DNA of 19,998 nt, from contig JAGTVE010000131.1 of assembly GCA_018224485.1 (NCBI GenBank), positions 1-19,998 of the forward strand, written 5' to 3'. Below, in pieces: positions 12,590 through 19,998 of this stretch (positions are counted from its first letter, which is position 1; each line of letters begins with the position of its first letter). The translations under genes and the position numbers were made by a program. The stretch comes from Thioalkalivibrio sp. GTDB lineage: Bacteria > Pseudomonadota > Gammaproteobacteria > Ectothiorhodospirales > Ectothiorhodospiraceae. Under the pieces are notes generated by a model. It saw only the letters and a list, made by a program, of their open reading frames with translations. It was not told the origin of the DNA and searched no databases.

Positions 12590-13180
12590 TCACATCTCCA
12601 GTTGTCGCTCGATCTCCACGAGCAATTCGGTCATCCCCTGCGACAGCGCCGCGACCAGCGCCTCCGGGGAAGGTGACGCCATTGGAATACGCCGGTCGAG
12701 CTCCCAGAGCTGCATCCGTTCCCGGCCGTGTACGAACACGCGCAGACCCACCACCGCCGCACCCGGCGACGGCCCACCGAGATCCGCATGCAGGCTCGTC
12801 ACCAGCACATCGACCTGCTGCGCACCGGGCTCGGCCCGCGCGTCGGCGACGAGCCGCACCGGTCCGTCCTCCGCGGTCCAGCGTTCGCGCAGCAGCTGCT
12901 CCATGTGGTCACGGGGATTCAGGAACCATTCGTTGTAGAAGTCCGACTCGTAACGGTGCGGGCCAAGCCGGTACACCAGGCCCTTGCCCGCGACGGACGG
13001 CGCGACCCGGACCGAGCCCAGTTCCACCGAAACCGTTGCGGCCTCCGTCGCGGGCGCTGCCGGCAGTTCCAGCAGGAACCACGCCCGGTCGACCGCCGGC
13101 TGCGTCGGCACCAGGGTGCAGCCCCCGACCAGCGCAATCAGTAACAGGAGCAGCAACCACCGACCGGTCATTCCACCCAT
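12590..13180 (-). CDS. ABC-type transport auxiliary lipoprotein (PqiC-like)
   Basis: This is an outer-membrane-type lipoprotein of 196 residues in the ABC_trans_aux (PF03886) family, which partners MCE transporters. The signal peptide MGGMTGRWLLLLLLIALVGG is followed by Cys21, with lipobox LVGGC. Thr at +2 gives no retention signal for the inner membrane. The body shows the family features VYRLGPHRYESDFYNEWFLN and, later, MEQLLRERW and an LREFVHGRERMQLWEL-like strand pattern. I chose the ATG at 13180 because GAGAGGG lies 8 nt upstream. An earlier in-frame start at 13225 would put 15 extra residues, lying within mlaD, before the signal peptide. It starts one base after the mlaD stop, which implies tight coupling. 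Confidence 0.88.
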   Translation of the reverse strand: MGGMTGRWLLLLLLIALVGGCTLVPTQPAVDRAWFLLELPAAPATEAATVSVELGSVRVAPSVAGKGLVYRLGPHRYESDFYNEWFLNPRDHMEQLLRERWTAEDGPVRLVADARAEPGAQQVDVLVTSLHADLGGPSPGAAVVGLRVFVHGRERMQLWELDRRIPMASPSPEALVAALSQGMTELLVEIERQLEM

Positions 13181-13181
13181 C

Positions 13182-14198
13182 TCACTGAACCCTCTCGAGC
13201 GAGCTGCGCGGGGGCGGCCCGCCAAAGATGGCGCCGGCCGGATTGCGCCGGGCGTCCTCGCTGAGCGACCTGAGCGTGGCGGTGGCTGCCTGGAGATCCC
13301 CGAGGGTCATCTCCAGGCGCTGCTCGTTGACCTCAAGGCCCCGATCGAGCCGACTGACCACTCCTTCAACCTGTCCCATCACCTCGCCGAAATCGGCCTC
13401 GTCGAGCGCCGCGCGCAGGGACTCGAGCGTAAAGCGGGCCTCGCCCGGGAGCGCCGCGATGTCCGGGTCTTCCAGCAGGCGTTCCGCGGTCACCAGCAGT
13501 CGCTCGCTTTGTGCCAGGGTCTGTGTCAGCTGTGTGATCAGCTCCGTCGTTTGGCGGTTCAGCGTTTCCGTATCGAGTGCGGCCATGGTTCGCTCCAGCG
13601 TTGACAGCAGTGTGGCGGCCCGGTCCACCACCCTCTCAACGTCGAGCCGTTCGATGCGCCGCAGTGCGCCCTCCGCGTGCTCGAGCAACCGCGTCGCGGT
13701 GCTCGAGGCTGACGGGATGTAGGCGTAACGGGGTTCCCATCCGACCGGTAGCGCCGCATGGGTTGCAGGGTCCACGAAGTCCAGCTCCAGGTAATTGATG
13801 CCGGTGATACCCTGCGCCGCCATGCGCACCCGCAGCCCCGCCTCCACCAGCGCCTCCAGAAGATCGTCGCTGACCACGCTCTCCCGGGCCGTCGACGCAA
13901 ACCGGTCCAGACGCAGCCGGCCGAGCGCCAGCACGTACCGCTTGCGCTCGATGGGCGGTACATCGACCTCGTATTCCGTGGAGGTGAAGCCGAGGCTGGT
14001 CACCTCGCCGATGGTCACGCCCCGGAACTTGATCGGCGCACCGACATCGAGGCCCTGCACCGAGCCGTCGATATAGGTCTCCATCGTGATGGTAGGGCGG
14101 AGCAGGTTGCCCGTCCCCATCACCACCAGCACGATCACACCCACCGCGATCGCGCCCATAATGAACAGGCCAAGCCTGAAGTGTAGAGCGGCATTCAT
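13182..14198 (-). CDS. mlaD: MCE-domain substrate-binding protein, MlaD family
   Basis: MCE proteins form hexameric rings that carry phospholipids or other hydrophobic molecules through the periplasm. The protein has 338 residues, longer than E. coli MlaD (183). A single N-terminal membrane anchor (about 9-30, LGLFIMGAIAVGVIVLVVMG) leads to one MCE domain (about 38-116, GSVQGLDVGAPIKFRGVTIG then VTSLGF). The MCE continuation includes GLRVRMAAQGITGINYLELDFV. The C-terminal half is a long helical segment rich in Leu and Glu (about 185-315), suggesting a tube or coiled-coil extension as in longer MCE proteins. It overlaps mlaF by 4 nt (ATGA). The substrate cannot be read from sequence. Confidence 0.92.
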   Translation of the reverse strand: MNAALHFRLGLFIMGAIAVGVIVLVVMGTGNLLRPTITMETYIDGSVQGLDVGAPIKFRGVTIGEVTSLGFTSTEYEVDVPPIERKRYVLALGRLRLDRFASTARESVVSDDLLEALVEAGLRVRMAAQGITGINYLELDFVDPATHAALPVGWEPRYAYIPSASSTATRLLEHAEGALRRIERLDVERVVDRAATLLSTLERTMAALDTETLNRQTTELITQLTQTLAQSERLLVTAERLLEDPDIAALPGEARFTLESLRAALDEADFGEVMGQVEGVVSRLDRGLEVNEQRLEMTLGDLQAATATLRSLSEDARRNPAGAIFGGPPPRSSLERVQ

Positions 14199-14968
14199 GC
14201 CGGTAGATCCTCCGTTTCGCCCCGGCGCAGGAAACGCCGGACCCAGGGATGCTCACTGTTGTCCCGGAGCATGCGGGGGTCGCCGTCGGCGACGATTGAC
14301 CGAGTTTGCTTGTCCAGCATAATCACACGGTCGGCAATCGTAAAAATGCTGGGCAGCTCGTGCGTGACCACGATCATGGTCATCCCCAGGCTGGAGGAAA
14401 GACGCCGGATCAGCCGGTCCAGTTCTGCCGAGGTGATCGGGTCCAGCCCGGCCGAGGGCTCGTCCAGAAACAGGACCTTGGGATCCAGCACCATCGCCCG
14501 CGCGATCGCGGCCCGCTTCTGCATGCCGCCGCTGATCTCGGCGGGCATGAAGTCACTGTACTCGGCCAGGCCCACCATCTGCAGCCGCGCCCGGGCGATG
14601 CGATCCATCGCGGCGGGCGGCAGCCGGGTATGGACCTCCAGTGGCAGGCGTACGTTCTGGAGCAGACTCATCGAGCCGAACAGGGCCCCCATCTGGTACA
14701 TCACCCCGATCCGGCGGAGGATATCCTCGCGTTTCGCGCCCTCCGCCGCGGTCACGTCGGCGCCGTCGATCAGGATCCGGCCGGCCAGTGGCCGGTACAG
14801 TCCGATCATGTGCTTCAGCAGCGTGCTCTTGCCGCTGCCCGAACCACCCAGAATCACGAAGATCTCGCCCGCGCGTACCTCGAAATCGAGTCGTTCCATG
14901 ATGATCATCGGACCGAACCCCATGGTCAGCCCTTCCACCTGGATGATCACCTTTCCCGGCCCGGTCAC
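14195..14968 (-). CDS. mlaF: ABC transporter ATPase, MlaF family
   Basis: This ATPase powers the MCE lipid transporter on the cytoplasmic side. It has 257 residues. Walker A is GGSGSGKST (41-49), the Q-loop Gln92 is in VMYQMGALFGSM, the signature ISGGMQKR spans 145-152, Walker B is VLFLDEPSAGLDP with Asp169/Glu170, and the switch His203 is in VVTHEL. The GALFGSM sequence after the Q-loop and the SGGMQKR signature are characteristic of MlaF rather than other ABC importers. The ATG is 3 bp after the mlaE stop, and the end overlaps mlaD by 4 nt. Confidence 0.95.
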   Translation of the reverse strand: MTGPGKVIIQVEGLTMGFGPMIIMERLDFEVRAGEIFVILGGSGSGKSTLLKHMIGLYRPLAGRILIDGADVTAAEGAKREDILRRIGVMYQMGALFGSMSLLQNVRLPLEVHTRLPPAAMDRIARARLQMVGLAEYSDFMPAEISGGMQKRAAIARAMVLDPKVLFLDEPSAGLDPITSAELDRLIRRLSSSLGMTMIVVTHELPSIFTIADRVIMLDKQTRSIVADGDPRMLRDNSEHPWVRRFLRRGETEDLPA

Positions 14969-14971
14969 GGC

Positions 14972-16114
14972 TCAGATGCCCAGATGAAAGAAGAGCACCG
15001 CGAACAGGCCGTCCACGATCACGATCAGGATAATCGCGCTGACCACCGCACTGGTGGTGGAACGCCCAACCGACACCGCACCGGCACCGGTCTGCAGGCC
15101 GCGCAGGCAGCCCACGCTGGCGACCAGGAAGCCGAACACGCAGGCCTTGAACAATCCTGAGCCCAGGTCCGCGAGGTCGACCGCACCGCTGACCTGGTTG
15201 AAGAAGGTGACCATCGGGATTCCGAACCCGCGCATTACCAGCGCCGCGCCGACCAGCCCGATCAGGTTCGCGTACAGGGTCAGCAGCGGCGCCACCAGCA
15301 CGCCCGCGAGGATCCTGGGCACGACGAGGAAGCGCACCGGGTCGAGGCCCATCGTGGTCAGCGCGCTCACCTCCTCGTTGACCTTCATGGTGCCGATCTC
15401 GGCGGCAAACGCAGCACCCGATCGACCCGCGAGCAGAATCGCCATCATCAGCGGCCCGAGTTCGCGCAACAGCGATATCGCGACGAGATCGGCCACGAAG
15501 ATCTGCGCGCCGAACTGCCCCATCGCCACGGCCGACTGGAAGGCAAGGATCACGCCGAGCAGGAAGGCGATCAGGGAGACGATCGGCAGCGCCTGGTAGC
15601 CGGCGGATTCGGCGACCTGCAGCGTATCCCGCCAACGCACCCGTTCGGGCCGGGCCAGTCCCCGGCCCAGGGCCAGGCTGACCTCACCGACAAAGGCGAC
15701 CTGCTCATGGATCTCGAAGCCCACTGCACTGACACCCCGCCGCAGGCGTTGCCGCCAGGAAGGACTCCCCGCGCCCCGGGCCGGTCGTGCCGCGTCCGCA
15801 TCAAGGTACGGCTGCAGGTGCCCGGCGATCGCCGCCGTCATGCCCTCGAAGCGAAGCGTGCCACCCCGCTCCGCCATCTCCCGCTCGACACTGTACAGCA
15901 GTGCGGCGCCGGCCCCGTCGCAATACTCCACCTCGCCGAGATCCAGCACCAGCTCGTGGGCGCCGGTCCGCTTCCTGAACTCGTCGAGCACGGCCTGCCA
16001 GATGGGTCCGGTGCTGTAGGCATCCATCCGACCCGAGAACCGCACCCGCGGTGGCGGACCGGCCTCCACCGCGTAGCGCAGCCCCGGATCCGACTGGATT
16101 TCCCGTTCCTCCAT
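14972..16114 (-). CDS. mlaE: MlaE-type permease with N-terminal STAS domain
   Basis: This is the permease of the MCE lipid transporter, with 380 residues. E. coli MlaE has about 260, and the extra N-terminus (about 20-105) is a STAS/MlaB-like domain, visible as ELVLDLGEVEYCDGAGAALL. MlaB is a separate subunit in E. coli, so here its role appears fused to the permease. At the usual STAS phosphoacceptor position (DSSG in many) this protein has CDGAG, so the serine is missing. The MlaE domain (about 130-378) has five or six hydrophobic segments and the family motif LRELGPLMMAILLAGRSGAA followed by EIGTMKVNEEVSALTTMGLDP. GGGAAG-like purines (GGGAAG, 5 nt upstream) precede the ATG. It is the first gene of the leftward operon. 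Confidence 0.93.
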   Translation of the reverse strand: MEEREIQSDPGLRYAVEAGPPPRVRFSGRMDAYSTGPIWQAVLDEFRKRTGAHELVLDLGEVEYCDGAGAALLYSVEREMAERGGTLRFEGMTAAIAGHLQPYLDADAARPARGAGSPSWRQRLRRGVSAVGFEIHEQVAFVGEVSLALGRGLARPERVRWRDTLQVAESAGYQALPIVSLIAFLLGVILAFQSAVAMGQFGAQIFVADLVAISLLRELGPLMMAILLAGRSGAAFAAEIGTMKVNEEVSALTTMGLDPVRFLVVPRILAGVLVAPLLTLYANLIGLVGAALVMRGFGIPMVTFFNQVSGAVDLADLGSGLFKACVFGFLVASVGCLRGLQTGAGAVSVGRSTTSAVVSAIILIVIVDGLFAVLFFHLGI

Positions 16115-16233
16115 CGCAGCTTCCCGCGCATCAAGCGTTCATAATGGAGCCCGCGTGATCGCGGCTGGCCGGGATCCACAGGAGCCCCGGCCAATCGATT
16201 CGACTCAACAGGCAGGCAGCAAAAGGATACCGC
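16115..16233. promoter_or_regulatory. Divergent mlaE/moxR intergenic region
   Basis: This 119-bp gap must hold promoters for both the leftward mla-type operon and the rightward moxR operon. CATAAT at about 16140 resembles a -10 on the plus strand but lacks a clear -35. AAAGGA (16222-16227), 6 nt before the moxR ATG, is its ribosome site. A CCGCG-TGAT-CGCGG hairpin also lies here. Confidence 0.4.
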
Positions 16234-17166
16234 ATGAACAGCCCCGAACACCGCGTCGACCGAGAAGCGCTCTCACGGGTGGAGGAGCGTCTAAACCGCG
16301 TCCTTCTGGGAAAGCCGCATGCGGTCCGGCTCGCGCTGGTATGCCTGCTGGCGAACGGCCACCTGCTGATCGAGGATCGTCCCGGCGTTGGCAAGACCAC
16401 ACTGGCGCACGCGCTTGCGCAGGTGCTGGGCCTGGACTACCGGCGGATCCAGTTCACCAGCGATCTCCTCCCGGGCGACGTGGTCGGCGTATCCGTCTTC
16501 GATCAGTCCCGCGCCGCCTTCGAGTTCCATCCCGGACCCATCTTCGCTCAGGTTCTCCTCGCCGACGAGGTGAACCGCGCGCCTCCCAAGACCCAGAGCG
16601 CGCTGCTCGAGGCGATGCAGGAGCGGCAGGTCAGCGTCGACGGGCGCACGCATCACCTGCCCCACCCGTTCTTCGTGATCGCGACCCAGAACCCGACCGA
16701 GCAGATTGGCACCCACCCGCTGCCGGAATCCCAGCTGGACCGGTTCCTGATGCGCATCGAACTCGGCTTTCCGGGCCCGGAGGCGGAACGGGCGCTGCTC
16801 GAGGGCGGGGACCGGGGCGAGGGCGCGGATCCGCTCGCCGCCGAGGCCGGACCCGAGACGCTGCTCGGGTGGCAGCGTGCGGTGTCAGGGATCACGGCCC
16901 GCCCCGCCCTGCTCGATTACGTGCAGGCCCTGCTGCAGGCGAGCCGGGACACGGCCCTGTTCCGCAGCGGCCTGTCGCCGCGGGCGGGACTGGGGCTGCT
17001 GCAGGCGGCAAGGGCGTGGGCAATGATCGATGGCCGTGACTTCGTGACCCCGGACGACGTGCGTGCGATCGTGCCGACGGTCGCAGTGCACCGCGTGGTC
17101 TCACGGGAGGCGGAGCCCGGGTCCGTCACCGTCAACCGGTTGCTCGAATGCGCTCCGGCGAACTGA
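16234..17166 (+). CDS. MoxR-family AAA+ ATPase
   Basis: This is a chaperone-like ATPase of 310 residues. Walker A is DRPGVGKTT (48-56), Walker B is VLLADEVNRAPP with Asp111/Glu112, sensor 1 is ATQNP (150-154), and the arginine-finger region follows in LPESQLDRFLMRI. These and the AAA lid domain match MoxR. MoxR proteins assist maturation of partner complexes, commonly encoded with DUF58 proteins. AAAGGA 6 nt upstream supports the ATG. Its last 19 bp overlap the DUF58 gene, so the two are probably translationally coupled. The client is unknown. Confidence 0.95.
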   Translation: MNSPEHRVDREALSRVEERLNRVLLGKPHAVRLALVCLLANGHLLIEDRPGVGKTTLAHALAQVLGLDYRRIQFTSDLLPGDVVGVSVFDQSRAAFEFHPGPIFAQVLLADEVNRAPPKTQSALLEAMQERQVSVDGRTHHLPHPFFVIATQNPTEQIGTHPLPESQLDRFLMRIELGFPGPEAERALLEGGDRGEGADPLAAEAGPETLLGWQRAVSGITARPALLDYVQALLQASRDTALFRSGLSPRAGLGLLQAARAWAMIDGRDFVTPDDVRAIVPTVAVHRVVSREAEPGSVTVNRLLECAPAN

Positions 17167-18164
17167 AGCAGGACGGAACCGGGTCCGCCTCTGGCCGGGG
17201 CCGACTGCGCGAGGACTTCATCCGCTGGGTCACGCGCCGGCACCGGGCGGACGGAAGGCGCGCAGTGATCAGCCGGGACCGCGTCTACATCCTGCCCACG
17301 CGGCAGGGGTACATGCTGCTCGCGATCCTGCTCGTGATGCTGCTCGGTGCGATCAACTACTCCAACAACATGGCCTTTCTGCTGACCTTCCTCGTTGTCG
17401 GCATCGGACACAACGCGATGTGGTACACCCATCGCAACCTGCTGGGCCTCGAGGTCACCGCGCTTCCGGTCGCACCGGTCTTCGCCGGAACGGCTCCGTT
17501 GCTGACGCTGCGCCTCGAGGAACGCAGCGCGAGACCCCGCGAGGCCATCCACCTGTCGGCGGGCGGAGTCCCAAGCCGGTCGGCCTTCCTGGAACCCGAC
17601 GGTTCGACGGAGATCGCGGTGGCACTCGAGCCACGGCAGCGAGGCGTCTACCGGCTGCCACGGCAGCGCCTGTCGACCCGCTATCCGCTCGGGCTGCTGG
17701 AGGCCTGGACCTGGCTCACGCTGGAGCGCGAGATCCTCGTCTACCCCGTTCCCGTCCCCCTCGACGGACTCGCCCTGACCGGTGATGAACGCGACGGAGA
17801 ACAGGCGGAAAATGCCGGGGCATCGGATTCCACCCCGGACGAGATCCGCGAATACCGGGCCGGCGACCCTCCGAACCGGATCGCATGGAAGGCCGTGGCC
17901 CGCAGCGGGCAGCTGTTCGTTCGGGACACCGGGTCCGACAATGCCGCGCCGGTCTGGCTCGACTGGGACGGGATTCCGGCCGCCGACCCGGAGGCCCGCC
18001 TGTCGGCACTGTGTCATGCGGTGCTGGAGGCCAATGCCGAGGGTCAGCCCTACGGGTTGCGCCTGCCGGGAACCCGGATCGGCCCGGAAACCGGCGCCGA
18101 CCATCTCGCCCGTTGCCTGCGGGCGCTCGCGCTCTTCGGCCTACCCGGAGATCCCGCCCGATGA
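17148..18164 (+). CDS. DUF58 domain membrane protein
   Basis: This is a 338-residue protein encoded between moxR and tgpA. Two adjacent membrane segments lie at about 54-70 and 75-90 (MLLAILLVMLLGAI, then MAFLLTFLVVGIG). The soluble DUF58 region contains the family signature IREYRAGDPPNRIAWKAVAR followed by GQLFVRD (from about 233). DUF58 proteins are usually partners of MoxR ATPases. The family has a von Willebrand A-like fold, but no MIDAS motif is obvious here. The start overlaps the moxR end by 19 bp, and the stop overlaps the tgpA start as ATGA. A later start is possible, since the first 40 residues are not conserved-looking. Confidence 0.9.
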   Translation: MRSGELKQDGTGSASGRGRLREDFIRWVTRRHRADGRRAVISRDRVYILPTRQGYMLLAILLVMLLGAINYSNNMAFLLTFLVVGIGHNAMWYTHRNLLGLEVTALPVAPVFAGTAPLLTLRLEERSARPREAIHLSAGGVPSRSAFLEPDGSTEIAVALEPRQRGVYRLPRQRLSTRYPLGLLEAWTWLTLEREILVYPVPVPLDGLALTGDERDGEQAENAGASDSTPDEIREYRAGDPPNRIAWKAVARSGQLFVRDTGSDNAAPVWLDWDGIPAADPEARLSALCHAVLEANAEGQPYGLRLPGTRIGPETGADHLARCLRALALFGLPGDPAR

Positions 18165-19998
18165 CCGCTCCAGCGGCCTCCGCCCGGTCCCGGCCGGAGG
18201 TCCTGCCCGGTCTTGGGCTGCTGCTCGCGGCCCTGCCCGTCGCGGCACTGCCCCACGCCTGGGAACAGCCACCATGGGTGATCGCGGTGCTTGCCGCCGC
18301 ATTGCTGTGGCGCCTGGTCATTCACACCGGCCATGGCCGGCTTCCCTCGCGCTGGGTTCTCGTGCCGCTGGTCTTGGCGGGCGGGGCCCTGACGTTCAGT
18401 CACTTCGGCACGGTCTCCGGCCAGCAGGCGGGTACCGCGCTGCTGCTGGTGATGGTCGCGCTCAAACTCCTCGAGATCCGCTCGGAGCGCGATGTCGTGG
18501 TCACGCTGTTTCTTGGCTACTTCATCGTGGTCACCACCTACTTCTTCAACCAGTCGATCCTGATCGCGGCGTACTCACTCGCGTCGGCCTGGCTGATCAC
18601 TGCGGCCCTGATCCAGGTCCACGGCGGCAGACCCCTGCCGTTCCGCCGCGTTGCCCGCTCCTCGGCGCTGATGCTGGTGCACGCCCTCCCGATCATGCTG
18701 ATCCTCTTCCTGGTCTTCCCGCGCATCCCGGGACCGATCTGGGGCAGCTCCACGGACGAGACGGTCGGACAGACCGGCCTGTCCGACCGTCTCGAGCCGG
18801 GCGACATCGCCCAGTTGCTGGAGAACGAGGCCACGGCGATGCGGGTGCGTTTCGACGGGCCGGTTCCGCCCTCGAGCCTGCAGTACTGGCGGGCGCAGGT
18901 GATGACCGATTTCGACGGGCGCGCCTGGCGGACCGATCGCGACCGTCCGGAGGTTCCGGCACCCGCCGCAGGCACGGGCGATATCGCCTACACCGTAACG
19001 CTGGAACCGACGCGCGCACGCTACCTGCCGGTGCTGGAGTTTCCCGATTCGCTGCCGGCACAGGCGCGTCTGCTGGACAATCTGCAGGTCGTGCAGCGCA
19101 ACCGCATCGACAACCGGATCCAGTACACCGCCACCGCCCGGCTCGACGTACCGCCGGCGCTGCCGCTGGCGGACACGGAACGCGCGCGGGCCCTGGCACT
19201 GCCGGAGGAGGCCGCGGCACGCACTCGCGTGCAGGCGGGGCTCTGGCGGGCGATGCACGGGGACGACGAACGCGCGATCATCAGCGCGGCACTGGAACTC
19301 TTTGCCGGCGAGCCGTTCCGCTACACGCTACGCCCGCCACGGCTGCAGGGTGACCGCACCGACCACTTCCTGTTCGAGACGCAGGCGGGCTACTGCGAGC
19401 ACTACGCCTCTGCCTTCGCCGTGCTGATGCGCGCGGCGGGCATTCCCGCCCGGGTCATCACGGGCTACCAGGGCGGCCAGTGGATGGACACGGGAGACTA
19501 CCTGCGACTGCGCCAGGCCGATGCCCACGCCTGGGCGGAGGTGTGGCTGGAGGACGCGGGCTGGGCCCGGGTCGATCCGACGGCCGCGATCGCCCCGGAA
19601 CGCATCGAGACGGGCCTGGGCGGACTGTTCGGGGACGACGCCGATGCTCCGGCGTTCCTGCGCCGCTCCGGCCTGCCCTGGACGGTGGAGTGGCGCCTGC
19701 GCCTGTCGGACTGGCACGCACTCGCGACCTTCCGCTGGGAGAGCCTGGTGCTCGCCTTCGATCCGGAAAGCCAGCGTGAACTCTTCGCCCGCTTCGGGCT
19801 CGACGCCACCGACTGGCGCAGCATCCTGATCGCACTCGGCGTGTCCTTTGGCGGCCTCGGACTGGCCGCCGGCCTGATCGCATTGGCCCGTCGTCCCGGC
19901 GATACCCGTGACCCGGCCCAGCGGGCGCTGGACCGGGTGTCACGGCGCCTCCGACGGCATGGCCTGCAGCGCGAGCCGCACGAGACGGCGGCCGCATA
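18161..19998 (+). CDS. tgpA: TgpA-type membrane transglutaminase-like protein (3' end cut by window)
   Basis: I read this frame from 18161 to the window end without a stop (612 residues). The ATG overlaps the DUF58 stop by 4 nt. The N-terminal DUF3488 region has several membrane spans (about 15-185, for example LLLVMVALKLLEI and LFLGYFIVVTTYFF) and the motif LVFPRIPGPIWG. A periplasmic transglutaminase-like domain follows with an intact triad: Cys412 (TQAGYCEHYASAFAVLMRAA), His456 (QADAHAWAEVW) and Asp472 (WARVDPTAAI). Another membrane span is near 555-576 and begins the C-terminal tail, usually a DUF4129 region, which is incomplete here. TgpA of Pseudomonas aeruginosa is essential and periplasmic. 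The moxR-DUF58-tgpA order is conserved. Confidence 0.93.
   Translation, partial: MTAPAASARSRPEVLPGLGLLLAALPVAALPHAWEQPPWVIAVLAAALLWRLVIHTGHGRLPSRWVLVPLVLAGGALTFSHFGTVSGQQAGTALLLVMVALKLLEIRSERDVVVTLFLGYFIVVTTYFFNQSILIAAYSLASAWLITAALIQVHGGRPLPFRRVARSSALMLVHALPIMLILFLVFPRIPGPIWGSSTDETVGQTGLSDRLEPGDIAQLLENEATAMRVRFDGPVPPSSLQYWRAQVMTDFDGRAWRTDRDRPEVPAPAAGTGDIAYTVTLEPTRARYLPVLEFPDSLPAQARLLDNLQVVQRNRIDNRIQYTATARLDVPPALPLADTERARALALPEEAAARTRVQAGLWRAMHGDDERAIISAALELFAGEPFRYTLRPPRLQGDRTDHFLFETQAGYCEHYASAFAVLMRAAGIPARVITGYQGGQWMDTGDYLRLRQADAHAWAEVWLEDAGWARVDPTAAIAPERIETGLGGLFGDDADAPAFLRRSGLPWTVEWRLRLSDWHALATFRWESLVLAFDPESQRELFARFGLDATDWRSILIALGVSFGGLGLAAGLIALARRPGDTRDPAQRALDRVSRRLRRHGLQREPHETAAA

Noticed and set aside
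16158..16175. REP-like GATCGCGGCTGG fragment before moxR
   Set aside because: Only about 12 bases match the 3980-4160 core and the pairing arm is missing; it may be chance in GC-rich DNA.
16917..18104. Minus-strand 395-residue open frame opposite moxR and DUF58
   Set aside because: It is antisense to two conserved genes and spans their junction; no family features.
17782..19353. Plus-strand 523-residue open frame overlapping DUF58 and tgpA
   Set aside because: It uses the wrong frame. The tgpA frame from 18161 has the complete transglutaminase triad, while this one is Arg/Gly/Pro-rich.

Overview
The window looks like a chromosomal segment from a high-GC gammaproteobacterium of the Chromatiales/Ectothiorhodospiraceae type. 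The main reason is the polyhydroxybutyrate (PHB) locus: a class III synthase pair (phaE-phaC) divergent from phaA-phaR-phaP-phaB, a layout known from Allochromatium and relatives. The taxonomic assignment is inference from gene content and order. No 16S or other marker gene is present.

Left end (1-2435): an accessory patch beside a tRNA. A hipB-hipA toxin-antitoxin pair reads off the left edge on the minus strand, behind an AT-rich, palindrome-rich control region. Next comes a degenerate C-terminal remnant of a tyrosine integrase and then a near-copy of the tRNA-Ser 3' end. A 160-bp stretch built almost entirely of inverted repeats leads to an intact tRNA-Ser(GGA). The simplest reading is an eroded integrative element at tRNA-Ser whose hipBA genes remain.

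Housekeeping interlude (2573-4173): a DUF1820 protein and purU (formyltetrahydrofolate deformylase), both on the minus strand, followed by a tandem 36-bp REP-type repeat cluster.

PHB locus (4174-9984): phaE-phaC run leftward with overlapping stop and start. phaA, phaR, a phasin gene and phaB run rightward. Together they encode acetyl-CoA condensation (PhaA), reduction (PhaB), polymerisation (PhaEC), a granule coat protein (PhaP) and a polymer-sensing repressor (PhaR). The phasin gene has its own sigma70-like promoter and a strong terminator. A shared TGCAC(T/C)GCACCA motif near the phaP and phaE promoters is a candidate PhaR operator. PhaE carries an unusual basic C-terminal tail.

Right part (10075-19998): mltF (lytic transglycosylase) converges on a six-gene minus-strand cluster, mlaE (with an N-terminal STAS domain)-mlaF-mlaD-lipoprotein-gpx-tadA. 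That cluster combines an MCE/Mla-type lipid transporter with an antioxidant enzyme and the tRNA adenosine deaminase. Divergent from it is a moxR-DUF58-tgpA operon, with tgpA cut by the window end. Almost everything from 2573 onward is ordinary core gene content. The items most worth a second look are the tRNA-Ser flank, the PhaE tail and the putative PhaR sites.
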